Shown here piece after piece: positions 13,231-25,545 of a DNA stretch of 64,000 nt. Position numbers and translations under genes: made by a program. The DNA comes from Byssochlamys sp. IMV 00236 (Eukaryota > Ascomycota > Eurotiomycetes > Eurotiales > Thermoascaceae). The notes beneath the pieces are model-generated. The model had not been told where the DNA came from. It ran no database searches and was given only the letters and a program-made list of their open reading frames with translations. Location of the stretch: the NCBI GenBank assembly GCA_001931875.2, contig MSJH02000544.1, forward strand, positions 372,001 through 436,000. Reading direction: 5' to 3'. Position 1 is the first letter of the stretch, and each line of letters begins with the position of its first letter.

Positions 13231-14009
13231 TCACAGTCCGCGCAGGAAGTTAGCCTCCCTGATGCCCTTCCTTCTGGCGGCCCTTGCACTCTTCGTGATT
13301 TCTGACCTCTTCTCCAGACTCTCTGCGGCTTCAGCAATAATATCCCTCTGGCTGTCATCGGTCCTGTTGTACGGAGCGGGTGTGATATCGGTTGCCTGTT
13401 CGTGAACAGGAATCTTCCGGGGCAGCGACGCCGCAAGAGCGGCCATCTTCTTCTCGTGACGCTTTCGTTGTTTCTTGTTCAATGCTGCAAAAGGGTTAGC
13501 ATACTGACGCCCCCATTGATAATATGCGCGATATGAATAGTCCACATACTGCTAACATCGACGCCGCCCATATCAGTCTTCGACTGGTTCTTCTTGTCGT
13601 CCAGCAAGGTCCAGAGCCACTCGGGGTATTCCGAGTCATCCAAGGCGAAAAGATCCGGCTTGTTCTTAAAGTAATTGAGGCCCTGCAGTTTGGTTCCTGG
13701 GGGGCAGCTGCTTGGCTCGCGCTGAGTTGCAGGCTTCTTGGGCTTTTCAGGGTTCACATCGACATGGACACCCTCGGGCGTGCTCAACGGCTGCGAGACA
13801 CCCGGCGAAGCGGAGGATATGGCGGACGGGATGGTGATGGGCTTTTCGCTGGGTCCAGGCTGGCGGGGAGCTGGCGGAGGTCCAGGCAGACTGTAATTTC
13901 TCAATTGACCGCGCTGAATCGCCCGGGAGCATGTTGATGTGGACACCGGCGTCGGACTCTGGATAACAAGTCGCGACAGCAAACTTGTCCGGCACTGTCT
14001 ACAGATCAT
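13231..14009 (-). CDS. Mitochondrial large-subunit ribosomal protein mL54
   Basis: A component of the mitochondrial 54S/39S large ribosomal subunit (mL54; Mrpl37 in budding yeast), 237 aa. Exons on the minus strand are 14009..13550 and 13484..13231. The 65-nt intron has donor GTATGT, a perfect TGCTAAC branch site and acceptor TTTTGCAG, and the splice joins GGVDVS to TLNKKQRKRHEKK. The N-terminus (MICRQCRTSLLSR...) is basic and hydroxylated, as in a mitochondrial presequence. A Pro/Ser-rich linker follows (about residues 40-95). The mL54 core covers about 100-165 (GTKLQGLNYFKNKPDLFALDD, EYPEWLW). A basic C-terminal helix ends in RRKGIREANFLRGL. Assignment rests on the EYPEWLW...LNKKQRKR pattern. 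Confidence 0.9.
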
Positions 14010-16784
14010 TGTGGCGGACGGGTGCAGCGCTGCACAGGGGAATAGATCACAATATAGTGAATCCGGATAACCAGCAAGTCAGAGTTGAGAGATGCGGGCT
14101 TGCCGGACCCCGAGCGACTTTGACGGTTGATAACGAGGTTGAAATGATCTCCGTAGAAAACTGCGGCCGTGAATTTCGTGCCAAGCCGGAGGTCGCAGTC
14201 ACGTGCACTCTGCCTGTTCTTGCTGAGTCATCGTCATTCCCTTGAGCTCATAGATACCTAACTTACCTGTTATTGTTGCTCAATAATAGTAACTGTTTCT
14301 TAGATATCCTAGTTCCTGGCGAGTATATTCCTTAGGGTGATAGCTTTGTGCTCCGTTACTATGGAATAATAGTGTTGGCGTCGTTGCTAGTCGATAGGAC
14401 TGATACTTGATAGCTTAGCAAAATATATAGTTCCATACTTAGTTCCTACTTATCTCAGAAAGTCGTTATGAAATATCCCATCAAATCGAACCTGTCTCAA
14501 CCATATAATCATAGTAGAAGACCCAAAAACTGCAATGCAGTTCACTGTTACTATTATTGGGCCCAGTGGTTCTCCTTCACACATATTACTGAAACTTATA
14601 TTATATCACTTACGCGTAAAAGATTCCCAACCACCTCTCCGGATTACCATGATTTTTGTTTTGAATACAATTCCAGACCTGGCCTTTCTATCTACCTAGG
14701 TACCAACAGCTGCATAGGGCCCCACGTGAAAAATAGGCGATATAGATGCACATAGCGCCTCAAATACTGTCAGTATAAATTTACTCTAATGAACCAGTGG
14801 GAATCTGAACCACAGAAGCAAAAAACACTGGAAAAGCATTTCATACGGGAATCAAATCTTGATGACTTAGAGAACTAGAAGGTACTGAAATCTATCTGCT
14901 ATTCATATCCCCCCAAGACTCTATCCTATATTAACTGCTGCCTGGAGCTGAGCTAGAACACTATCTCTGAGCATCTATGGTTCCAGCGTGTCTGCTTTGA
15001 TCCTAGATTGATTGATATAGATGGCTTTCCGTAGTCTGTTCTACCCGGTTTGTATAGGGTAGTAGCAGCGGTTTGCAGCTCGACTCCATAGAAGCCGTGA
15101 ACGCTGAATCCATCAGGTATCGTGGATAAATTGGAAGCGATATTGAATGGAGAGGGAATCAACTTCATAAACGGATAGCAAGATCCTCGCGTCAACCAAC
15201 CTCACTACTGAAGTGTACCCACGCATCTTGGGATCGGTCAGGTGGTTAGGTACAATATGTGTATATTTCCCCGGAAATAAGTATTGGGTCCCTTACTTAA
15301 GTGGACATGAGACTTCATCTATAAGTTTTCTCAGCTAGAAGATTCATCCGGCTGGCAGAATTTCCGGATCAGATATTATTCAAAGCTTTTTATGTACATA
15401 AAAAAAATAGCAAGTAGCTACTAATGGGCTAATGTATTATATCACTTGCTTCTCCTCGCCACTTTACTGTCCAGGGGGGTTTCCCCCCAGATTTTCTCCA
15501 TCTTGGCACGGCCCCTACTTATGTCACATCAGGCTAAGTTACCTGGTGAAAGCGAATCGAAAAGAATGGAGCATAAGTTAATTGCGAATCTCATACTTTC
15601 GGCTTGCGGCACCGAAATAGACTCAGGATGCGATGCGGAACCGCACTTTAGCAAAAAACACAAAACAAAACCAAGGATGCACATCTCTGAAGCTATCTAC
15701 CTACCTACCCAGGTTGCGTGCCATGGCCATAGCCAGGAGGCCTAATTCCCCGCTTTCAAGAATAGTCGAGACATTCTCAGCGCATCCAGATATCCCTCTT
15801 ATTATTTGTCGACGGGCAAAGCGTACTTACTTGCTTAAAAAGATCCAGCTCCTGTTTTGACCGCTAGCCGGATGATCGTCAATAGTATTAGGTACTCTTA
15901 ACCTTCCCCGCATTTTCGGTTGGACATTGCGTTGGAGAGCCGAGCCGCATAACTAAACTATTTGCGGGGGGGGGAAGTTGTGGAGGTGTCTAGAACTCTC
16001 TCTCTCCCCGGAATTAGGAGCGAGCCCTATTATTACGATTGGGATGACCGGGTCATAGAGCCGTCAGTTGCGATTGACGAATTCGCTATGATCTTTTTAT
16101 GGGTGTACTAGGATTGTCTCTGTGTGTGTGTGTGTGTGTGTCTCTCTCTCTCTCTTAGACATTACGACAAGAGACATTGGCCCCGACAATACTGTAAGTA
16201 TTCGGGTACTCGGGAAATCCGGGGAAGTCGGGCCCATCTAAATAGCAGAAAGTCTTGAGGACTTTCCGATTGGCATGTTTTGTCTGTGACGCCAAGTGGT
16301 TGGGTGGCTGGACGCGTGTCACAATGACTGAACTTTCGCTGGCTAGCGTGTAATCGTGCCTTTGTGGAAATATCGCGTCTTGCATGGCAGCTTGGGATCT
16401 GCGTAATCGCATCGAGAAAAGACCCATCTGCTTTGTTGTCTTTGTCCAGAGTCAGATTGGAGCGCTCTCATAGTCCCTGTGCAGATCATCGTAATGGGAT
16501 CGGATCCGAGAAATTTTTTAAGAACGCGTATAAAAAATTATGAAGTACCTAAGGTAAATAATATTTTTGTTTTTTTGCTCATAAGAACAAGAGTTTTGAC
16601 ATGGTGGATTTGTTGATTTTTCCCAACCGCAAGCTCATAGGCTGAATCAGGCAGTGTGAATCATTGCAGCACACTAAGGATAGCAAGCATGTAATTGTTA
16701 CTGGAAACCGCGAACAGCAGCAATCACGCTGCTGTTTGACATGGTAAACATTAATTCTGTTGCTTCCTCGATGCCAGTCCGATA
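14010..16784. other. Intergenic, AT-rich, no gene seen
   Basis: This is about 2.8 kb between the start of mL54 and the 3' end of the transporter. The longest open frames are under 100 codons and have no family resemblance. It holds a TG/TC microsatellite at 16121-16155 and a G run near 15965. The mL54 promoter must lie just right of 14010. Confidence 0.55.
16121..16155. repeat. (TG)10(TC)7 compound microsatellite
   Basis: Ten TG dinucleotides run from 16121 to 16140, followed by TC repeats to about 16155. It is non-coding. Confidence 0.9.
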
Positions 16785-17959
16785 TTACTGGTTCTTCCTC
16801 TCGCTGGCTCCTCGGACCAAATGACTGAGATCACCCACTGGAAGAACAAAGGGGAAATCGACGCTGAGAAGCAGCTGGGCTGCCAGAAGATACCACCCGA
16901 GTAACTGGGAAACGAAGAATATAGCACCGGACGCCTGCGACATAGTTAGTTAGATACGATCACATTGCGCAAGGGGAATGTAGGAAGAGGGGGTAAAAAT
17001 AACGAGAAGGGAAACTGACAATTTGAAGTCTACCGGCCAATGCAACGGCTCCATCCGCGAGCTGAAAGTTGGCACCGGCGAGCAGGCCGAAACCGAGAGT
17101 GAGCGCCAAGAAGATGAGGAAAAAGACCAGGTTCGTGCGCAGACTGCATATGAGGTATATAAAGCACAGTAGGCCGAAGAAGACGTAGTAGAACGCTGTT
17201 GATATCGTTAGATGAATTCTGATAGACTTGTACACAGGTAAACAGTACGTACCAAAGGACGAGTTGAAACCTGGATTTGTCGGGTCCTGAGGTTGAAAGG
17301 CCGCAGCAGCACCATAGGCCGGCACCAAAGTCGTAGCAAGAGAAAGCCAGAAACCACCTTTCGAGTAATCAATTCTGTTAGGTCTCTGCTTCCTCGAGCA
17401 ATACAGGGAGGGGGAGTTCCGCATACCGAAAGAAGCGAGGACGACCAAAGTAAAAGTGTTTCCCAGAATCCACTCCATAACTCCTGCAATTATCATAAGA
17501 AGACCACCGATGAAGTACATAACACCACTGTTATATATTGTTAACAATTGTATGCGGGATATAGGTTACGGGTATACGAACACAATGGCAGCGCCGCCAC
17601 CTCCAGATCCTCTCCATCCCATCAGCTGGCAAGACAGAGGCCCCAAGGTAACGATGAAACCCAGGATACCACTAGACAAAGAGAGGATATATGGTCAGTC
17701 ATCAGACCCTTCAAGCATTTATTTAGGTAAAATAGACTCACAGTGGCGTCGGATTGCCGACCGTGGCTCTGATATCGCCCTTGACTCGAGTCTTAGGTGT
17801 AAGGTAGATCTTCTCGAAGAGCTCAGGAGAAATTGAGATGCCACCGGCGGTTCGAATCTTCCTGAGAGCATCGTCCCTGCTCTCATGTTCTTCTAAGTCG
17901 TAGCGCGGCGAACGCAGCGAGCCATTGTGCTCGGTATTGCCTTTCTCGATATCAGACAT
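16785..17959 (-). CDS. GPR1/FUN34/YaaH family acetate transporter
   Basis: A plasma-membrane monocarboxylate (acetate/ammonium-type) transporter of 279 aa with six TM helices. Minus-strand exons are 17959..17742, 17671..17582, 17527..17427, 17357..17253, 17195..17020 and 16934..16785. The five introns are 54 to 85 nt. The family signature NP-x-P-LG appears as GNPTPLGILGF and spans the first intron. Other family blocks are SCQLMGWRGSGGGGAA, YFIGGLLMIIAGVMEWILGNTF, SFGGFWLS (split by an intron), and LPVGDLSHLVRG near the C-terminus. The N-terminal tail of about 70 aa is hydrophilic and carries the KTRVKGDIRATVGNP segment. The second donor (GTTCGT, keeping AAIVGVMYF) was chosen because only it keeps frame. 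It could be AcpA itself or a paralogue. Confidence 0.88.
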
Positions 17960-19932
17960 AGCTGTCAGGCTGAGGAGGCTTCCAGGTCTTCTGCTACAGT
18001 AAGTTATGTCGACCTTATTCGAGATGAGATAGAGAGCAGCAGAAGATTAGATCACAGTAGAAAAGGCCAGCGTGATCCGCGGGTTAGCGGCGAAGGAAGC
18101 AGATGGTCGAGTAATAGAAGTATCCCATGGCTTTCTCTCCGAGAGACATTTGGGTATTTTATACTCATAACAGGATGCTACGTAAGATCCGGCATAGATC
18201 GCAACCTTCACTAGCTGGGTATCATTCTGTACTGTTCTCGCAGATCCTTCGTAAAAGGGCCATGAGCTCGCATGACAAGACTCATTTCCTCTGGGAGCCA
18301 AATCTCAAAAGTCTAAAATAGGGTTTAGCCATGGCAACACATATACAAGGGCCCACCGTACCAGTAGCTAGTTCTCCCCGTTTTCAGGAAGACGTCTGAG
18401 GACATCTACTGCGTACAGTCCTGAATCCTGATACTAAGGGTTCCACAGGCAATTCTGTTGCGGGGAAAATATGGTTCAAGCTTGTAAGCTGGATTTTGAT
18501 TGGACTCGATGCGACGCGCCTATGTGCACATTTCAGACATCTCCAGGAGAGCATAGTATTGGCTGATGGCCAGCGTCAGCGACTGGCACAATGTATCTAC
18601 TCCCCGCAGGGTCCCCGCACTCATAGTTACTGGGGAAGGGCAGAATTGGAGCATCGCATGGTGCTTCCTGGGGAAACTCATTGTTAGCTCGTATTTAACA
18701 GACACTGATTCCAGAATGCCAGAAGCCCTGAGCTGGAGGTGACAACCTACACGAATATCTGACGGAGGATGCTGTCTGGCAAGTGGAGAAAGACGACGGA
18801 ATGCGGAGTACATAGGCAAGGGCTAGGTAAGTAGCCTAGGTCAAAGAACACCTCCACAAGAAGCTTGATGGCGATCATCCTAGCTCAATTCCAGAATAAT
18901 AGCTTGGACTAGGCGTTGCTCCAGACTGAACGATATCCAACTTGGGGAAGAAACTAATTTCCACAGTTCCCGTCGGATCCGGGGAAAGGCGGGGACGGTG
19001 GGTTCTTCCCCGGAGCGCGCCAGGAGCCAGGAGCCGCACCGCCATCCATATAGACGTGGGATGAGGAAATGATCATGATCATGATCATCTCACCTTTGGT
19101 GACAGCTGATTAGTCGTATAAGGTAGAGTTTCGGGTTAAGGGAAACTGCCTGGAGTAACAGTTGGTGGCCGTGCTTCCGAGATCCTATAGAATCGCATGG
19201 TGCGGTTCCAATGCCTCTGCGTGCAACTGATAAAGCCGGACGATCTGCCGGGCTGATTAGATCTAGATCATCTCTTTCCCATGAGGCAGGCGAAAGTTGA
19301 AACTAGTTTCATAATCCTGCTCACTTCATATCCCCTACTGGCGCTAGGGTATACGAAAAAAAAAAAAAAAAGGAGAATCCTCCTGTTGTCTGCCTGGATG
19401 TATCTTAGCCAATGGCGGGGGCCATGTCGAAAAGGAACAGGAACTGTCGGACTCGTGCGAGGACCGTGTTCTCTCAAGCTCTGTCTCTGGAAACAAGAAA
19501 GCGTTCTCCTATTCTAGGTTCAACTTTCGCCTGCTCCATAGGAAAGAGAACACTGCGATTGCCCGTCCTTCTCTTGGGACTGAAAACAATACCATATCTC
19601 AGTTCCTTTAGTTTTATCCATAGACTCCATTATCACTCCTCTTTCCTTTACATCCCATAGTACCACTGGGAACAAGATAAATCGTGATAGTCGGATGAAG
19701 ATATGAAGATATGAACGCGCATCGGATGCATCGGTAGACGTGGAATTGCTAAAATTACGTCAGACCACAAAGTCAGCACATCGTCAGTCTTACGTGCCAG
19801 AACCATACTATTCGAACGATGTCCTTTTATGGAGAGTGAAAGTATCCTTCTTAGCAGAGAAGATCTCGTAGCAGACATTTCTTCGTAGCGACCGTTTATG
19901 ATAAACTGAAATTTACCATACGCTCAAGCACA
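17960..19932. other. Divergent intergenic, transporter / oxalate decarboxylase
   Basis: These 2.0 kb must hold both promoters. It contains a (GATCAT)n palindromic run at about 19071-19088, an A16 tract at 19356-19371, and an imperfect 36-bp inverted repeat bounding about 280 bp (19271-19549). I see no gene. Confidence 0.5.
19271..19549. mobile_element. Candidate small inverted-repeat element
   Basis: The left arm 19271-19306 and right arm 19514-19549 are inverted copies of about 36 bp with a few mismatches. They share CTCTTTCC at the outer side and GCAGGCGAAAGTTGAA inside. The spacer holds an A16 tract and no gene. No clear target duplication is visible, so this may be a MITE relic or an ordinary inverted duplication. 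Confidence 0.45.
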
Positions 19933-21498
19933 ATGGGTTCAGGCTGGGATAAAGATCGTAACTGGGACATATACGCCCACAAGCATCGTGTTGGTCATGG
20001 AAGATCTCCCAAGACCATCACCAAGAATGATCGCAACCCGACAGATGCCAAGCTCGATCCTTATGGCACTGGAATTCGCCCTGAACCATATCGAAACGGT
20101 CTTGGCGCATCGATACTCGGCCCGCGCAATCGGGATAGAGAGAAGCAGGATCCGGATATGATTTGTCCACCGTCGACGGACTCTGGACATATGCCTAATT
20201 TGAGATGGAGCTTCGCTGACTCCCACATGAAGATTGAGGTAAGTTGATACGCTTCTACTATCACGGAGCTCTACGCTAGATACCTACTCATTTTTGTGGT
20301 GTGAAGGAGGGAGGATGGGCGAGAGAGACTACTGTCAGAGAGCTTCCCACAAGGTTAGTTACTACTTAAGAGGAAAAGGTTCGTATTGAGATCGTCTAAT
20401 CACGCTATGGCAATAGCATCGAGCTTGCGGGAGTCAACATGCGACTCGATGAAGGCGCTATTCGGGAACTGCATTGGCATAAAGAGGTAATCAAAATTCC
20501 TACTAGTTTCCTACGAGACCCTATACTGACCGTATAGGCTGAATGGGGATATGTTCTGGAGGGGACGACTCGCGTTACTTGTCTTGACAATGAGGGAGGC
20601 AACTTTTCGGACGAAGTCAGGAAAGGCGGACTCTGGTATTTCCCATCGGGTGTTCCACACAGCCTTCAGGGAATGGGTCCAGGTGGAACTGAGTTCCTCT
20701 TAATCTTTGATAACGGGAACTTCAGTGAAGAAGAGACTTTCTTGCTCTCAGACTGGCTTGGTAAGGGTCCAGAAAAATCTATCACGCCAGATAGCAAGCG
20801 TAAAAGGCAAGGCTGATGACACTGTACCAGCGCACACGCCCAAGTCAGTGATCGCACAAAACTTCCGCCTCTCTCCAGAAATATTTGCCAACATTCCCCA
20901 GAAGGAGAAGTATATCTTTCAAGGGAGTGTCCCCTCTGCAATAGAGCTTGAACAACCTTCCCGCGGTGGTGTGAAAGCTTCAAAGTATCGATTCACGCAC
21001 AAAATGCTGGACCAGGAGCCCCTGGATGCCACTGGTGGTCAGGTCCGGATTACTGACTCTACTAACTTCCCTATCTCAAAGACTGTGGCTGCTGCTCATG
21101 CTACAATAAATCCCGGGTGCCTCCGTGAGTTACACTGGCATCCGAACGCTGATGAATGGTCCTTCTTTATCAAGGGCCGAGCTCGAGTCACGGTCTTTGC
21201 GGCAAGTGGAGTATCCCGAACATTCAACTATGTTGCCGGTGATGTCGGTATCGTGCCAAAGAGCATGGCGCATTATGTCGAAAACCTGAGTGATGAAGAG
21301 CCAGTTGAAATGCTGGAAATCTTTCGGGCACCTAAGTTTGAGGATTTCAGTCTTGAGCAGTGGCTAGCCTCGACGCCGGATAGAATGGTGAAGGAGCATC
21401 TTTTTGCAGGGGACTCCGAGAGTGGACAGAAGTTCTTGAAAGCTCTCAAGGGGACAAAGGATCCTATCAAAAGTCCTTCAAGAGAATCTAAATTGTAG
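19933..21498 (+). CDS. Bicupin oxalate decarboxylase
   Basis: A Mn-dependent enzyme splitting oxalate to formate and CO2, 437 aa. Exons are 19933..20238, 20307..20353, 20417..20486, 20538..20760 and 20831..21498. Cupin 1 has RELHWHKEAEWGYVLEG (about 134-150) with a late PHSLQG His. Cupin 2 has RELHWHPNADEWSFFIKG and a later AHYVEN His. Each cupin thus shows the His, His, Glu, His metal set. The second intron interrupts ELPTS and the third falls right after WHKE in the first metal site. Unlike the classical secreted fungal enzymes, the N-terminus starting at this ATG (MGSGWDKDRNWDIYAH) is hydrophilic with no signal peptide. The product may be cytosolic, or an upstream exon may be missed. It could also be an oxalate oxidase-like bicupin. 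Confidence 0.9.
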
Positions 21499-21881
21499 TT
21501 AGACGCATCACTCGAGGATACCAAATTCAATATCTGACAGACCATATCAAGAAGATCGGTAGGGCGCATATCTGGTGATAACAGCCACGGGTAGTAAATA
21601 TGTCTCATATTGTCTGGAAACTCCAATTGCCTAGGTCCTAAGAGCCAGCTGGTATATAGAAGAAACAGAATTCCAATGATCTAAAACTGTCTCAATTCAT
21701 AATATGCAATGCTATGCTTCCCCTGAAAACGCCTCGAAATTCCATCTGCTAAAAATATCCATGCGAAGGCAAAAGCACGAAGGTCGAATATCACGGTACA
21801 GATCGACAGAACATCTCAACTGCGGTATAACTCCATGAATACGCCCTTGAGAAAGGTATCTCTTCCTGGTTTAACCATACA
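21499..21881. other. Convergent 3' intergenic
   Basis: These 383 bp lie between the stops of the oxalate decarboxylase and the dipeptidyl peptidase, which face each other. Nothing coding is seen. Confidence 0.6.
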
Positions 21882-24707
21882 TCATCTAAAGACGGATACT
21901 AAACGCTTCAAAAGTCGACGGGATTCACTGTCCGGGCTTGGACTTGAGGTCCGGTGCCATTCCCCGTTGAAGGCATTGACAAGCCAGTAAGAAAGACCTA
22001 GTCGAGTCAGCATTGAATCTTTGCTATCTCTGGATAGGAAAGCACTTACGGTCATAGACCATTCTATGAGCATTGTGGAAGTATATACTGTGGTCGGAAT
22101 CAGGGTACACGTGCACATCATAATTCTCCACACCGGCCAGGTCAAGCTTGTCAATCAGTGAAAGGGAATTCTGTAGATGTACATTGTCGTCGGCAACACC
22201 ATGGATTACGAGAAATCGTACAGTCTGGCGCAACGCAGAAACGTCAGAAATGGACGCATTATCATAGCCAGAAGGGTTATGTTCGGGAGTATGCATATAT
22301 CGCTCGGTGTAAATAGAGTCTGGAACATGTTAATAACAACACAGTCATATGTAACGCGGGACGTACCATAAAAGCGCCAGTCTGTTACTGGTGCTACAGC
22401 CATGCCATACTGGAAAGTCTGGCCAGCGTCTTGCTCAAGAGTCTTCAAGGTCATGAAGCCACCGTAGCTCCAACCCCAGATTGCCATACGTGTCTCATCT
22501 ACGTAGGTTTTCGCAGCCCAGATCTTAGCTGTTTCGATCTGATCCCTAGCTTCATAATGTCCCAGGTTGCCACGAACAATGCACCTAGCCTTTCTCCCAA
22601 TGAAACCAGTCCCGCGGCCGTCAACGGTGACGACAATATATCCCAAACTTGACGCGAGATAGGAGTGGAAATCAACACCAAAGGTGCGATCAACAGTCTG
22701 CGAGCCAGGTCCTCCATAGAGATGGAAGAGCACGGGGTATTTCTTCCTTGGATTGAAGTGCGGGGGGCGTCGCTCAACGACCTGTAGTGTGTAGCCATCG
22801 ATCGTGACATTCTGGTAAACCTCAACAGGAAGGGCATGGTCCTTGACCATCTGGGCCAATCCCTGATTTTCCTCTATCACTTCCGTGTAAGACATATTAT
22901 TGCTCGGGGTACTCTTCACGGCCTGCCACGGAACAGAAGGTCCCGCGTAGGTCATCAATACATAGCCACCACCTTTGGAAAACGAGGCACCATAATATCC
23001 TATCTCAGATGTGTTCGTTATTGGTTTCAAATCGGATCCGTCCAGTTTGACACTATAGACGTGACGCTGGGTCGGGCCCTCCTTGGTCGCAATAAAATAA
23101 ACAATGTCGTTCTCTAGGTCAACCGCAGCGGGTCCGCCCACGACTTCCCATTCTCCTGAAGTGAGTAGGGTAGGGGTCGGGTTATCAAGCGGTGTAAAAT
23201 AGGCCAAGTGATCATATCCTTCATGAGGAATCACGTCAATATATCCATCATGAGTCCGGCCCTTTTCAGGAGCTGCGGGAATGTATCGTGTAGACTGAGT
23301 CGGTTCAACCCATCCGCCGTCAAGACTAGCAATATCGTCAGACCTAACAACGCTGCCGGTTCTCGATGCAGTGTCTATGAGGATGACTTTCAGGACGTCG
23401 CTCTCACGATTAGTCTCTCTTACGAGAACGTTTTCGTTGGCCGTCCACAACACCTCAATGATGAGACGATCCTCATCCGGAAAGTCCTGTGACACATCCA
23501 CAGAGAAGACCTCTCCTTTCTCTACATCGTAGAATTGCAGATTGACGGTGGGATTAGGGGAGCCGGCCTTGGGATATTTGATACGCCGAACTTCGGGGTA
23601 GTTCTCAAGTCCTGGAGGCGGGGTCTTTCCAGATGGTCTAGACATGAAGTACTGTACGGGGTACTCGGGAACAGTAGCCTCGTCGGTGCGGAGGAAAGCA
23701 ATATACTTGCCGTCCTCTGCCCACCAAGTGACACTATTTCCAGAGAAAACTTCCTCTTCATATACCCAATCAGGTACTCCGTAAAACAGATTCTTCCCAC
23801 CATCTGTGGTGATGGGGACGACCTTGCTGGACAGCAGTTTACGCAAGTACATGTTGTTCTTCTTGGTAAAAACAACCGCGTCAGACAGCGGAGACCATGA
23901 TGCTAGTTGTACTCGCGCGTCGGGATCACTGGGGTCCAGCGGCTGAGCAGTTTGGGTGTCGACATCAAACAACCAGTATCTCCCAGTGAACGAGTGGCGC
24001 CAATTCTTCTGCTCGTCGGACAACACGAGTACGGTCTTCAGATCGGGACTCGGCCACACCCTGCTGGGAGTGATAGTCTCGCCATTGACATGTATATATG
24101 AACTGTTCATGAGGACTCTCGTCTGTTTATGCTCCGCTTCGACGTTACGGTACCTTACGTCTTCGACGCGAAGGTATTCCTGCTCATTGCCCCCTCCTCT
24201 CTCAAGAAGCAACCCGTCTTCACCATCAGGACCAGCGATCCAAGAAATCGCATGTGACCGCGGATACCACTGTCCTGTCAAGACTTGCTCAAGTGTGATC
24301 GGCTTTCCGTAGTTTGTTGTCGACTCCGAATCAGCAGCGTAAACAACTGCCGCTGATTCCGTCGCAGCATTGCCTGTCCGCTTCTGTCCCAGAAACAGGA
24401 AGAAAGACAATACCCAACCTCCCACGCACAGTATCCCAAGAACCCATAAGATCCGGCGTGTCTTGCTAGGGGTAGCCTTTCGCTCTGTATTGGGTAGAAA
24501 CGCAGCATTGACCCCCGATTCTCCTTCTTCTAAGTCATGGTATCTCCCATTCTCCGATATCTTTCTCAGCTTCTGTGAAGCATTGCGGTTGTCGTCGAAG
24601 AACATAGACTCGTCTGACGACGACTCGGAATCGGAAGCTGGCAATGCTGGGGAGCTGGGCCGCTGCGTGAGAGGGACGGACTCCTCATGGCTACTCCTCC
24701 TATCCAT
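21882..24707 (-). CDS. dapB: Vacuolar dipeptidyl aminopeptidase (S9B, DapB/STE13/DAP2 type)
   Basis: A type II membrane serine peptidase that removes X-Pro or X-Ala dipeptides in the vacuole, 908 aa. Minus-strand exons are 24707..22367, 22319..22050 and 21997..21882. The introns of 47 and 52 nt split the codon after DWRFY and the one after MVYD. The cytoplasmic tail (1-85) is Ser/acidic-rich. One TM helix spans about 86-107 ([16 protein letters not shown]). A beta-propeller domain follows and then the alpha/beta-hydrolase domain. The catalytic triad is Ser about 747 in GWSYGG, Asp about 824 in GVADDNVH, and His about 857 in DSDHSIY. The propeller also carries the DWVYEEEVF segment that binds the substrate N-terminus. 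The length fits the fungal family. Confidence 0.95.
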
Positions 24708-25545
24708 ACCGGCGGGACTAACTCGCTCCGCGGTCTTTCAATGTTAATCCAACACCGAAAAGATCGACAGTTTCATAGGGGACGGAGCGACGACGGAGAC
24801 AGCTAGGTGTCGGTAGTAGGGAAGCGCGGGCCACTCGAACAATCGAATCGAATATACTTCGTACGATCTGGTCCTATACGTATACAGGGATTTTTGATGA
24901 TCAAAGCATTGAATGATAAATGCTTTCGGCTCTAGGAGGACGGGAACATGTATCGACCTGTCACCCCCTGGGCTCGTCTGACGCGAGACCGCGGATGTCT
25001 TGGCATCGGCATTGGTTACTCAACTGAGGAGCCTCAGCCGCAGGTTTGCTCGTCTCCATCGTTGAATAACACGACTTTACTCGGACAATTATGGCGGGAA
25101 GCTTTGAAATACAGGTATGAATGAATATGATAATCATAATTACAAATGTGACATTTCAATTTGCATATTCTTGGAATGTGCATGTCTAAAAGTCCCTTTT
25201 ACATATACACACACTATGTGCTACAGAAACCTCGGAGACCACACACGGATCTCTAGGCTATGTGTGCAAAGTTTCCTAGATAAGCTCTAAATAGAACAAT
25301 ATCTAAGTCGTGCTGGTTGGTACAATGCTATGGAAAAGCTTGCAAAGTGCCCCTACTTTCTACATCGAATCTTTGATAGTACGGGAGGTATACGTATCTT
25401 GGAAACTGAGATATGATCATATTAAAATGACTGGTATGGTTCTTGGTTGTATCTATTTGCAACTTTTTTTGCTTTTCCCAGCCTCAATTCCGCATCGTCA
25501 CCAGGAGATGAAAATGCCCCTCTTTTAACATGCACCGCACCCAAA
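24708..25545. other. Intergenic between dapB and cct4
   Basis: About 840 bp, with the dapB promoter at the left side and the cct4 3' UTR at the right. It holds no coding signal beyond a 72-codon open stretch at 25310-25528 without family resemblance. Confidence 0.5.

Noticed and set aside
17849..17858. GGTTCGAATC resembling a tRNA T-arm
   Set aside because: It lies in exon 1 of the acetate-type transporter, and no acceptor or anticodon stem surrounds it. I found no convincing tRNA elsewhere in the window.
12031..21498. Secondary-metabolite cluster (UstS-like GST, transporter, bicupin)
   Set aside because: No PKS, NRPS, terpene or RiPP precursor and no tailoring oxidases are present, and the genes are interleaved with mL54 and other housekeeping genes.
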